Translations under genes and position numbers: made by a program
Part shown: positions 1 through 6,987 of the stretch, in pieces
Numbering within the stretch: position 1 is the stretch's first letter
How the letters are laid out: each line of letters starts with the position of its first letter
The notes under the pieces: generated by a model
What the model was told of the DNA's origin: nothing
The model's database searches: none
Seen by the model: only the letters and a program-made list of their open reading frames with translations
From: CF-39 sp036518215
GTDB taxonomy: Bacteria; Chloroflexota; Limnocylindria; P2-11E
DNA: 11,166 bases
Assembly: GCA_036518215.1 (NCBI GenBank)
Contig: DATDNP010000002.1
Location: forward strand, 1-11,166
Direction of reading: 5' to 3'

Positions 1-194
1 AGGTCCAGATCGCACTGCTCACGGAGCGCATCAAGCATCTCACCGAGCATCTCCGCACGGCCCGTCACGACAACTCGAGCCGTCGCGGCCTGCTCATGTT
101 GGTCGGACAGCGGCGACGGCTGCTCGCGTACCTGCACCAGAAGAGCCCCGAGCGCTACCAGGCGGTCATCGGGCGACTCGGTCTGCGCCGGTAA
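1..194 (+). CDS. rpsO: 30S ribosomal protein S15, 3' part (5' end outside window)
   Basis: The reading frame enters at base 3 and ends at TAA 192-194, giving the last 63 residues. S15 is usually about 89 residues, so roughly 26 are missing at the left edge. S15 is a primary binding protein of the 16S rRNA central domain in the small ribosomal subunit. The visible part has the family hallmarks: LTERIKHLTEHL, then the rRNA-contacting loop HDNSSRRGLL, then LVGQRRRLLAYL and a C-terminal ERYQAVIGRLGLRR. The next gene is pnp, the classic rpsO-pnp pairing seen in many bacteria, and a terminator hairpin lies between them. Identity is essentially certain; only the start is unseen. Confidence 0.96.
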   Translation, partial: VQIALLTERIKHLTEHLRTARHDNSSRRGLLMLVGQRRRLLAYLHQKSPERYQAVIGRLGLRR

Positions 195-212
195 GCGGCC
201 CGCGACGCGGAT

Positions 213-238
213 GACCCAGGGACCTCCCTGGGTCTTTT
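213..238 (+). terminator. Intrinsic terminator between rpsO and pnp
   Basis: Bases 213-221 (GACCCAGGG) pair perfectly with 226-234 (CCCTGGGTC) around the loop ACCT. TTTT follows at 235-238. A 9-bp GC-rich stem directly followed by a short T run is a standard Rho-independent terminator. It starts 18 bases after the rpsO stop and ends 35 bases before the pnp start. Since pnp has no obvious promoter of its own in this gap, the site may terminate only part of the transcripts, or act as an mRNA-processing or 3'-end protection site, as the rpsO-pnp region does in E. coli. That regulatory role is inference. Confidence 0.8.
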
Positions 239-273
239 CATAAGGACGCGGCATCCACGACAAGAGAACTGCC

Positions 274-2499
274 ATGCCAGTGACCCAAGCGCACGCGACC
301 ATCAATGGGAAGCCCCTCACCTTCGAGACCGGCAAGTACGCGAAGCAGGCCGGCGGGGCCGTCACCGTCCGCTACGGCGACACGATCGTCTTCGCGGCGG
401 GGACCGTGGCGAAGACCACGCGGCCCGGCATCGACTTCTTCCCGCTCACCGTCGACTTCGAGGAGCGCCTCTACGCGGCCGGCAAGATCCCGGGATCGTT
501 CCCGCGGCGTGAGGGCCGTCCCTCCGAGGAGGGCATCCTCACCGCGCGTCTCGTCGACCGCCCGATCCGCCCGCTGTGGCCGAAGGGCTTCAAGAACGAC
601 GTGCAGATCATCGTGTCGGCGTGGTCCAGCGATCAGGAGAACGACTACGACACGCTCGCGGTGAACGCGGCGTCGGCCGCCCTCACGATCTCGAACGCTC
701 CGTTCGAAGGACCGATCGGCTGCGTTCGCGTCGGCACCGTCGACGGCAAGCTGACGCTCAACCCGACGATCAGCGAGATGCTGGAGTCCGACCTCGACCT
801 CGTCGTCGCCGGCACCAAGGACTCGATCATGATGATCGAGGCTGGCGCGAACCAGGTCAGTGAGAGCGTCCTCGTCGACGCCCTCCGGCTCGCGCATGAG
901 GGCATCAAGGACCTCTGCGCGGCGCAGGAGACGCTACGGCAGTCGGCCGGGAAGCCGAAGCTCCAGTTCGTCACGCCGACGCCCGACGCAGCGAAGCTCG
1001 CCCCGGTGCGCAGCTTCCTCGGCGAGCGCCTGCGCGCGAAGCTCACGAATCCAGACAAGCTGCAGCGCGAGGCCGGCCTCGACGAGCTCAAGAACGAGGC
1101 GCTCGCGAAGTTCGCGGTCGAGGAAGGCAGCCTCATCACCGCCGACGAGGTGACCGCCACGTTCGAGGAGATCCTCGAAGAGGAGTTCCGTCGCGCCGTC
1201 ACGGAGGACAACCTCCGGCCCGATGGCCGCGGCACGAAAGACATCCGTCCGCTCTCGATCGAGGTCGGGGTCCTTCCGCGCACGCACGGCTCCGGCCTCT
1301 TCACGCGCGGTCAGACGCAGGTCCTCTCGATCGCGACGCTCGGCCCGACCGGCGACGAGCAGATCATCGACACGCTCTCGCCCGTGGACACGAAGCGGTA
1401 CATGCACCACTACAACTTCCCGCCCTACTCGGTCGGTGAGGTGCGGATGATGCGCGGCGCGGGCCGCCGCGAGATCGGCCACGGGGCGCTCGCTGAGCGC
1501 GCGCTCGTGCCGGTGCTGCCCTCGAAGGAGGAGTTCCCGTACACCATCCGCGTCGTGTCCGAGACGCTCGAGTCGAACGGCTCGTCGTCGATGGCCTCGA
1601 CCTGCGGTTCGACGCTCGCGCTCATGGATGCCGGCGTTCCGATCAAGGAGATGATCGGCGGCATCGCGATGGGCCTCGTGACCCACGGCGACAAGTACAC
1701 GATCCTCACCGACATCCAAGGCCTCGAGGATCACTACGGCGACATGGACTTCAAGGTCACCGGCTCGCGAACGGGCGTCACCGCCCTCCAGATGGACATC
1801 AAGATCAAGGGCATCTCCATCGACGTGATGGCGAAGGCGTTCGAGCAGGCGCGCGAGGCGCGCGTCTTCATCCTCGATGCGATGCGTCGGGTCATCGACC
1901 ACCCGCGTGCGGACCTGTCGAAGTACGCGCCGCGCATCGAGACCATCAAGATCCACCCCGACAAGATCCGCGAAGTCATCGGCCCCGGCGGCAAGATGAT
2001 CCGCTCGATCCAGAGCGAGACCGGCACCGCCATCGAGCTCGAGGACGACGGCACGGTACGCATCACCGGCGCGAAGCCGGAGGGCCGCGAGAAGGCCAAG
2101 CAGATGATCCTCGGCATGACGCGCGAGCCCGAGGTCGGCGAGGTCTTCGATGGCAAGGTCACGCGGATCATGAGCATCGGTGCGTTCGTCGAGTACCTGC
2201 CCGGCAAGGAGGGTCTCGTTCGCGTGAGCGAGATCTCGCCCGACCGCGTGAACCGCATCGAGGACGTCGTGCAGATCGGCGACACCGTCAAGGTGAAGAT
2301 CGCCGAGGTCGACCGTCAGGGGCGCGTGAACCTCTCGATGCGCGCCGTGACCGAAGAGAACGGCAACGGCTACGAGGAGCGGCAGCGCGCCGAGCGCGAG
2401 CGGTTCCGTGATCGTGAGGGCGGCGACCGTGGCGGGTTCCGTCGCGGCCCCGGTGGCGGCGGCGGTGGCTTCCGTCGCGGTGGCCCGCCCCGCGGGTAA
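274..2499 (+). CDS. pnp: Polyribonucleotide nucleotidyltransferase (PNPase)
   Basis: The 741-residue product is a phosphorolytic 3'-5' exoribonuclease that releases nucleoside diphosphates from RNA. Domains in order: first RNase PH core (about 10-145, with FPRREGRPSEEG at 76-87), helical linker (about 240-310), second catalytic RNase PH core (about 313-545), KH (about 555-615, with the GPGG loop at 570-573) and S1 (about 620-690). The phosphate-site GSSSMAS is at 436-442. Acidic residues D486 and D492 in LEDHYGDMD match the E. coli catalytic aspartates, even in numbering. The tail after 690 is charged and then Gly/Arg-rich, with two FRRG units, and could bind RNA. ATG 274 fits the family N-terminus; the only Shine-Dalgarno-like sequence is a weak AAGAGA at 262-267. 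A better TAAGGA at 241-246 precedes an in-frame ATC at 253, but a start there is unlikely. Confidence 0.98.
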   Translation: MPVTQAHATINGKPLTFETGKYAKQAGGAVTVRYGDTIVFAAGTVAKTTRPGIDFFPLTVDFEERLYAAGKIPGSFPRREGRPSEEGILTARLVDRPIRPLWPKGFKNDVQIIVSAWSSDQENDYDTLAVNAASAALTISNAPFEGPIGCVRVGTVDGKLTLNPTISEMLESDLDLVVAGTKDSIMMIEAGANQVSESVLVDALRLAHEGIKDLCAAQETLRQSAGKPKLQFVTPTPDAAKLAPVRSFLGERLRAKLTNPDKLQREAGLDELKNEALAKFAVEEGSLITADEVTATFEEILEEEFRRAVTEDNLRPDGRGTKDIRPLSIEVGVLPRTHGSGLFTRGQTQVLSIATLGPTGDEQIIDTLSPVDTKRYMHHYNFPPYSVGEVRMMRGAGRREIGHGALAERALVPVLPSKEEFPYTIRVVSETLESNGSSSMASTCGSTLALMDAGVPIKEMIGGIAMGLVTHGDKYTILTDIQGLEDHYGDMDFKVTGSRTGVTALQMDIKIKGISIDVMAKAFEQAREARVFILDAMRRVIDHPRADLSKYAPRIETIKIHPDKIREVIGPGGKMIRSIQSETGTAIELEDDGTVRITGAKPEGREKAKQMILGMTREPEVGEVFDGKVTRIMSIGAFVEYLPGKEGLVRVSEISPDRVNRIEDVVQIGDTVKVKIAEVDRQGRVNLSMRAVTEENGNGYEERQRAERERFRDREGGDRGGFRRGPGGGGGGFRRGGPPRG

Positions 2500-2502
2500 C
2501 CG

Positions 2503-3222
2503 ATCCTCTCCCTCGTTCTCCCTGCATTCAACGAGGCTCGCCGGTTACCGGCGAGCCTCGCCATGTGCGCGGAGTTCTTCGTCTCGCGCGGGCTCGCGGC
2601 GGAGATCATCGTCGCCGACGACGGCTCGAGCGACGCGACGCCGAAGGCCTTCGCGGACGCGGTGACGACGCTCACGCGGAAGGGCATCGAGTACCGGTAT
2701 CTCGGGCTCCCGCATCGCGGGAAGGGTGGCGCCGTGCGGAGCGGCGTGCTCGCGGCGAGGGGCGACCCGATCGTCTTCCTCGACTCGGACATGACGATCC
2801 CGGTCGACATCGTCGACAAGTTCCTCCGCGCGCTCGCCGACGGCGCGGACATCGCGATCGCCTCGCGGTACGTGCCGGGGTCCGTGGTGAAGCGACCGTG
2901 GTGGCGCACCCTGTTGGGGGTCGTCTACCGCTGGTGCGTGCATCTCCTCGTCCCGGTCAAGGTGAGCGACACGCAGTGCGGCGGGAAGGCATACACGGCC
3001 GAGGCGGCGAAGGATCTCTTCGCCCGCTCGAAGCTCGACGGCTTCACATTCGACGCCGAGGTCCTCTTCCTCGCGGGCCGCGCGGGCTACCGCGTCACGG
3101 AGATCCCGTTCCGCCTGGTGCAGGATCGCGTCACGAGCATCGACTTCCTCGCGGAGACGCCGCGGATGCTGCGCGACCTGTTCCTCATCCGCCTCAACGC
3201 GCTGCTCGGGCGGTACAAGTGA
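2503..3222 (+). CDS. GT2 glycosyltransferase, polyprenyl-phosphate glucosyltransferase (ALG5/DPM1)-like; start codon unclear
   Basis: The protein resembles dolichyl/polyprenyl-phosphate beta-glucosyltransferases: cytoplasmic or membrane-associated GT-A enzymes that move a sugar from a nucleotide donor to a lipid phosphate. In order it shows LVLPAFNEARRLP, EIIVADDGSSDAT, RGKGGAVRSG, the metal-binding FLDSDM, SDTQCGGKAYT and FTFDAEVLFLAGRAGY. No long C-terminal membrane tail is seen. The first conventional start is ATG 2563, but this drops the first strand (LVLPAFNEA), which contacts the donor nucleotide in the family. That strand is encoded in frame from 2503 and preserved perfectly. Between the pnp stop (2497-2499) and 2563 there is no ATG, GTG or TTG. 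An ATC at 2503 would give 239 residues, close to family length. Initiation may be at ATC, by readthrough of the pnp stop, or the base may be an error for ATG. If only ATG 2563 is used, the 219-residue product is probably impaired. Confidence 0.85.
   Translation: MLSLVLPAFNEARRLPASLAMCAEFFVSRGLAAEIIVADDGSSDATPKAFADAVTTLTRKGIEYRYLGLPHRGKGGAVRSGVLAARGDPIVFLDSDMTIPVDIVDKFLRALADGADIAIASRYVPGSVVKRPWWRTLLGVVYRWCVHLLVPVKVSDTQCGGKAYTAEAAKDLFARSKLDGFTFDAEVLFLAGRAGYRVTEIPFRLVQDRVTSIDFLAETPRMLRDLFLIRLNALLGRYK
2532..2560 (+). repeat. Perfect 13-bp inverted repeat with TTA loop
   Basis: Bases 2532-2544 (CGAGGCTCGCCGG) are the exact reverse complement of 2548-2560 (CCGGCGAGCCTCG), separated by TTA. The hairpin lies 32 bases after the pnp stop and inside the frame that encodes the glycosyltransferase N-terminus (EARRLPASLA). 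No T run follows, so it is not a normal intrinsic terminator. ATG 2563 begins 2 bases after the stem. It could stabilise the 3' end of pnp mRNA or control translation of the downstream gene; both are inference. Confidence 0.75.
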
Positions 3223-4013
3223 CATTGGTCGTCACGGCCGACGACCTCGGGATGTCTGCCGGCGTGACGCGCGGGATCCTCGAGGCGCATCGCGACGGCG
3301 TCGTGCGGTCGACGAGCCTCCTCGTCACGTTCCCGGCGGCCGAGGAGGCCGCGGCGCTCGCGCTCGCGGAACGCGACCTCGAGGTCGGCCTGCACATCGA
3401 CCTCGTCGGCGGCGTGCCGGTGAGCGATCCGGCGGAGGTCCGTTCCCTCGTCGATGGCGACGGTCGGTTCCGCCCGCTCGGCGATTTCACCCGCCGGCTC
3501 CTCACGGGCCGGATCCGCGCCGACGACGTCGCGCGCGAGGTGCGCGCGCAGGTGGAGCGCGCACGCTCGTGGGGCGTCCCGGCGCTCGCATGGGACTCAC
3601 ACCGCCACGTGCACCTCATGCCGCCCGTCGCCCGCGTCGTCGGCCGCCTCACTCGCGAGCTCGACGCGCGCTGGGTGAGGCGTGGCCGGGGCCCTCGTCA
3701 GCCGCTCGGTCCGAAGAGCGCGGCCATCCACGCCGCGTCGCTCGTGTCCGAGCTCGCGTACCGCGGGATGCCGGGGAACCGCTGGTTCGTCGACCTCACC
3801 GCCGCGCGCCCGCGCCTCGACGCGACTCGTGTCGCCCTGCTCGCGGCGTCCGGCGGGCTCGGCGAGCTTGGCACCCACCCCGGATACGCCGACGACGAGC
3901 TGCGCCGGAGCGACTGGCTCGTCGAGGACCGCGAGATCGACCTCACCATCCTCACCGATCCGCTCCTGCGCGAAGCGCTGGGACGCGATTGTGTCGTCTG
4001 GCGGGTCCACTGA
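3219..4013 (+). CDS. YdjC/ChbG-family carbohydrate deacetylase
   Basis: The product has 264 residues and a GTG start that overlaps the glycosyltransferase stop (GTGA), so the two are probably translationally coupled. The YdjC/ChbG family comprises metal-dependent deacetylases of N-acetylated sugars. The signature residues are present: TADDLG at 6-11 (D8, D9), GLHIDL at 57-62 (H59), DSHRHVHLMP at 126-135 (H128, H130, H132) and GELGTHPGY at 215-223. The frame is open much further upstream, but that part lies out of frame over the glycosyltransferase and has no family similarity. No signal peptide is seen, so it is likely cytoplasmic. Known relatives include ChbG (chitooligosaccharides), HpnK (hopanoid loci) and NaxD (undecaprenyl-phosphate GalNAc). 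The adjacent polyprenyl-phosphate-type transferase makes a NaxD-like lipid-linked substrate the most attractive guess; the exact sugar cannot be read from the sequence. Confidence 0.9.
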   Translation: MTLVVTADDLGMSAGVTRGILEAHRDGVVRSTSLLVTFPAAEEAAALALAERDLEVGLHIDLVGGVPVSDPAEVRSLVDGDGRFRPLGDFTRRLLTGRIRADDVAREVRAQVERARSWGVPALAWDSHRHVHLMPPVARVVGRLTRELDARWVRRGRGPRQPLGPKSAAIHAASLVSELAYRGMPGNRWFVDLTAARPRLDATRVALLAASGGLGELGTHPGYADDELRRSDWLVEDREIDLTILTDPLLREALGRDCVVWRVH

Positions 4014-4687
4014 TGCCGGGGAGCACGGCGACCGGCGCCCTCGGGCGCGCGCTCGCGCGATACCGGAACGCGCCGATGGGCGCGCGGCTGTTCGTGCGCG
4101 GCCGGGCGTTCCTCTCCGACCTCGCCGTCGTCGAGCGGTACGTGCCGAAGAAGGGCTTCATCGTCGACCTCGGGTGCGGGCACGGCCTGTTCGCCTGTGT
4201 GCTGCGTGAGAGCTCCCCGACGCGACGCGTGCTCGGCGTCGACCTCGACCCGCGGAAGATCGAGGTGGCGCGCTCGGCGATACAGGACACGACCTGGCTG
4301 CGGTTCGAGGTGGGGGACATCGCCACCGACGCGCCGCCGAAGTGCGACGCGGTCACCATCGTGGACGTCCTGTACCTCCTGCCGTTCGAGGTGCAGGAGC
4401 AGGTGCTCAGGAACGCCGCGAGCGCGCTCGGAGAGGGTGGCCCGCTCATCGTGAAGGCGCAGGAGCGGCGCACCGACCCGCGCTACGCGGTCACGTACCT
4501 GCAGGAGATGATCACGGTGAGCCTCGGCTTCACCCGCGGCGGCCGCGAGCGCTTCTTCTTCCCGAGCCGCGCCGAGGCGCTCGCGATGTTCGAACGCGCC
4601 GGTTTCCTTGTCGACGTCGTGGAGATGCCGCGCCGCCCGTATACCGATGTCGTGTATCTCGCGCGAAAAGCGCCCGCGAAGGCATGA
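4013..4687 (+). CDS. Class I SAM-dependent methyltransferase, substrate unknown
   Basis: The product has 224 residues; ATG 4013 overlaps the preceding stop by one base (TGATG). The Rossmann fold is clear: motif I VDLGCGHG (51-58) for S-adenosylmethionine, the acidic GVDLDP (75-80) at the end of strand 2, GDIATD (101-106), and DAVTIVDVLYLLP (112-124) as motif IV. The C-terminal half ends in FERAGF and DVVYLAR strands typical of small-molecule methyltransferases. A basic N-terminal stretch (ALGRALARYRNAP) precedes the core. Close coupling to a glycosyltransferase and a deacetylase suggests a role in modifying a sugar or lipid made by those enzymes, but nothing in the sequence fixes the acceptor. 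An unrelated role is possible, because the operon also carries RNA and DNA enzymes. Confidence 0.88.
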   Translation: MPGSTATGALGRALARYRNAPMGARLFVRGRAFLSDLAVVERYVPKKGFIVDLGCGHGLFACVLRESSPTRRVLGVDLDPRKIEVARSAIQDTTWLRFEVGDIATDAPPKCDAVTIVDVLYLLPFEVQEQVLRNAASALGEGGPLIVKAQERRTDPRYAVTYLQEMITVSLGFTRGGRERFFFPSRAEALAMFERAGFLVDVVEMPRRPYTDVVYLARKAPAKA

Positions 4688-5328
4688 GCGAAGCCCATAA
4701 TCACGATCGGATGAACGACGAGGCCCTTCGTAGCATCGCCGCCGAGATCCGCGCCTGCACCGCCTGTCCCCTCCACCGCAGCGCCCGCCAGGCCGTGCCG
4801 GGCGAGGGGAGCGGCGAGTCGGGCATCTTCTTCCTCGGCGAGGCGCCCGGATACAACGAGGACGTCCAGGGGCGTCCGTTCGTCGGCGCGGCCGGCCAGC
4901 TGCTCGACGAGCTCCTCGCCGGGATCGGGCTCGACCGCACGAAGGTCTTCATCACGAACGTCGTGCGCCACCGCCCGCCCGAGAACCGCGATCCGCTCCC
5001 CGACGAGGTGACGGCCTGCGACGTGTGGCTGCGCCGCCATCTGGAGACGCTCCGGCCGCGCGTCATCGTCACGCTGGGCCGCCACGCGATGTACAAGTTC
5101 TTCCCGGCCGAATCGATCTCCCGCATCCACGGCCGGCCACGGACCTTCGAGGGTCTCACCGTGTTCCCGATCTATCACCCCGCGGCCGCGCTCCATCAGC
5201 CGGCGCTCCGCTCCGCGCTCGTCGCCGACTTCGCCGCGCTCGCGCTGCTCCTCGCGACGCAGCAGCCGGCGAAGACCGCCGAGCCCGAGCGGCGACCCGC
5301 GGATCAGATGACGTTGTTCAGTGAGTGA
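4684..5328 (+). CDS. Family 4 uracil-DNA glycosylase (Fe-S type)
   Basis: The product removes uracil from DNA in base excision repair. From ATG 4684 (overlapping the methyltransferase stop as ATGA) it has 214 residues. ATG 4711 (MNDEALRSIAAEI) is equally in frame and matches the usual family N-terminus slightly better. Family motifs: CTAC (C25, C28), the uracil-pocket GEAPG (52-56) followed by NEDVQGRPFVG, ITNVVRHRPPENRDP (90-104), C112 in DEVTAC, LGRHA (131-135) and YHPAA (164-168). Family 4 normally places its third cluster cysteine in KCRPP; here that position is histidine (H96), so only three of the four usual cysteines are present. The C-terminus ends in QMTLFSE, which resembles the bacterial sliding-clamp motif QLxLF. 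Assignment to the family 4/UdgX-like superfamily is firm; cluster ligation and exact activity are not. Confidence 0.92.
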   Translation: MSEAHNHDRMNDEALRSIAAEIRACTACPLHRSARQAVPGEGSGESGIFFLGEAPGYNEDVQGRPFVGAAGQLLDELLAGIGLDRTKVFITNVVRHRPPENRDPLPDEVTACDVWLRRHLETLRPRVIVTLGRHAMYKFFPAESISRIHGRPRTFEGLTVFPIYHPAAALHQPALRSALVADFAALALLLATQQPAKTAEPERRPADQMTLFSE

Positions 5329-6985
5329 CGCGCTGCGCGTGATCCCGCTCGGCGGGGTCGGCGAGATCGGCAAGAACATGCTCGCGCTCGAGCAGGGTGA
5401 CGACATCATCGTCATCGACGCCGGGCTCATGTTCCCCGACGAGGAGATGCTCGGCATCGACCTCGTCATCCCCGACATCGCGTATCTCAAGTCGAAGCAG
5501 CGGAACGTCCGCGGCATCCTCCTCACGCACGCGCACGAGGATCACATGGGCGCGCTGCCGTACGTGCTGCGCGAGATGCCTGAGGTCCCCGTCTACGGGA
5601 CGAAGCTCACGCTCGGGCTCATGCGCAGCAAGCTGAAGGAGCACAAGCTCCACGACAAGGTCGACGCTCGCGAGATCGCGCCGGGCGAGCCGTTCCGGAT
5701 CGGCCCGTTCAGCTGCGATTCGTACGCGGTGTGCCACAGCATCCCGGACGCCGTCGGCCTCGCGATCGAGACGCGCTACGGGACCGTCGTGCACAGCGGC
5801 GACTGGAAGTTCGACCACACGCCCGTCGACGGCCGCCAGACGGACTTCGCGCGGCTGTCGGAGATCGCCGCGCGCGGGGTGCTCCTCCTCATGTCCGACT
5901 CGACCCGCGCGGAGGTGCCCGGCTATACGCCGTCCGAGCGCCACGTCGGCGAGCTCCTCGACGCCATCTTCGCGCGCGCGCAGGGCCGCGTCATCACGAC
6001 GACCTTCGCGTCGAACATCTCGCGCATCAAGCAGATCGTCGACATCGCGGCGGCGTGGGGTCGTCGGACCGCCATCGTCGGCCGCTCCATGGACAACTAC
6101 ACGAAGACCGCGCGCGATCTGGGGTACCTCGCGTTCCCCGAGGGGTCGCTCATCCACCCGAAGGAGATCGACAAGCTCCAGGACAGCGAGATCTGCATCA
6201 TCACGACGGGCAGTCAGGGCGAGCCGACGAGCGCGCTCTCGCGGATGGCGCTTGGCGACCATCGGCACGTCGTCGTGAAGCAGGGCGACACGGTCGTCAT
6301 GTCGGCGACGCCGATCCCCGGGAACGAGGAGCTCGTGTCGCGCACCGTCGACAACCTGTTCAAGCTCGGCGCGGAGGTCGTGTACGACCCGGGCTCGCGT
6401 CCGCACGTGTCGGGACACGCGAGCCAGGAGGAGCTCAAGCTCCTCCTCAACATCCTCCGGCCCAAGTACTTCGTTCCGATCCACGGCGAGTACCGCATGC
6501 TCGTGCGCCACGCGCGCCTCTCCATCGATCTCGGCGTCGAGCCACAGAACGCGTTCGTCATCACGAACGGCGACGTCCTCCAGATCGACGACGCGGGGGC
6601 GCGCATCGGCGAGCACGTGGCGTCGGGCGTCGTCTACGTCGACGGGCTCGGCGTCGGCGACGTGAGCCAGTCGGTGATGCGCGACCGCTGGTCCATCGGC
6701 AGCGACGGGATCTTCCTCGTCGTGCTCACCATCGACCGTCAGACCGGCCAGGTCATCGCCGGACCGGACATCGTCACGAAGGGATTCGTGCCCGAGGAGG
6801 ATGCCGCGGATCTCGTCGAGCGCACACGGCAGCGCGTCCTCGACGGACTCGCCGATTCGCAGACGGGATCGCATCTCGCCGAGGTCGCGACGCTGCGCGA
6901 GCAGATCCACGACACCGTCTCCTCCTATCTCTACGAGCGGACGAAACGGCGGCCCATGGTGCTGCCCGTGATCATGCAGGTCTAG
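5321..6985 (+). CDS. rnj: Ribonuclease J
   Basis: The 554-residue metallo-beta-lactamase/beta-CASP ribonuclease has 5'-3' exonuclease and endonuclease activity on mRNA and precursor rRNA. It starts at GTG 5321 and overlaps the glycosylase gene by 8 bases; the N-terminus IPLGGVGEIGKNM is typical. Metal-site residues are visible: HAHEDH (70-75), the histidine in CHSIPDA (H139), HSGD (158-161, D161) and the beta-CASP histidines in SGHAS (H366) and PIHGE (H388). SDSTRAEVPGYTPSE (192-206) and SATPIPGNE (328-336) are RNase J hallmarks. The C-terminal domain ends in KRRPMVLPVIMQV. Length matches RNase J1/J2. It lies in the same transcription unit as PNPase or just downstream of it, joining the two directions of RNA decay. 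There is no sign of truncation. Confidence 0.97.
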   Translation: MSDALRVIPLGGVGEIGKNMLALEQGDDIIVIDAGLMFPDEEMLGIDLVIPDIAYLKSKQRNVRGILLTHAHEDHMGALPYVLREMPEVPVYGTKLTLGLMRSKLKEHKLHDKVDAREIAPGEPFRIGPFSCDSYAVCHSIPDAVGLAIETRYGTVVHSGDWKFDHTPVDGRQTDFARLSEIAARGVLLLMSDSTRAEVPGYTPSERHVGELLDAIFARAQGRVITTTFASNISRIKQIVDIAAAWGRRTAIVGRSMDNYTKTARDLGYLAFPEGSLIHPKEIDKLQDSEICIITTGSQGEPTSALSRMALGDHRHVVVKQGDTVVMSATPIPGNEELVSRTVDNLFKLGAEVVYDPGSRPHVSGHASQEELKLLLNILRPKYFVPIHGEYRMLVRHARLSIDLGVEPQNAFVITNGDVLQIDDAGARIGEHVASGVVYVDGLGVGDVSQSVMRDRWSIGSDGIFLVVLTIDRQTGQVIAGPDIVTKGFVPEEDAADLVERTRQRVLDGLADSQTGSHLAEVATLREQIHDTVSSYLYERTKRRPMVLPVIMQV

Positions 6986-6987
6986 GC

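Noticed and set aside
253..255. ATC at 253 as an in-frame start for pnp, spaced correctly from TAAGGA
   Set aside because: It would add seven residues not typical of PNPase. ATG 274 gives the standard N-terminus and lines up catalytic residue numbering with E. coli.
2719..2726. GGGAAGGG, matching the E. coli FtsK guide sequence KOPS (GGGNAGGG)
   Set aside because: It is a single copy in coding sequence that encodes the conserved RGKGG motif. I know of no evidence that this lineage uses the E. coli consensus, so it is most likely chance.
2565..3218. Upstream extension of the deacetylase frame across the glycosyltransferase (218 codons)
   Set aside because: The YdjC-family N-terminus (TADDLG near residue 6) fixes the start at GTG 3219; the extension reads as out-of-frame Arg-rich sequence.
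5731..6987. Upstream in-frame extension of ftsK through rnj (about 419 codons)
   Set aside because: It overlaps rnj in another frame and is Arg-rich without any fold signature. The FtsK basic N-terminus and first membrane segment begin right after ATG 6988.
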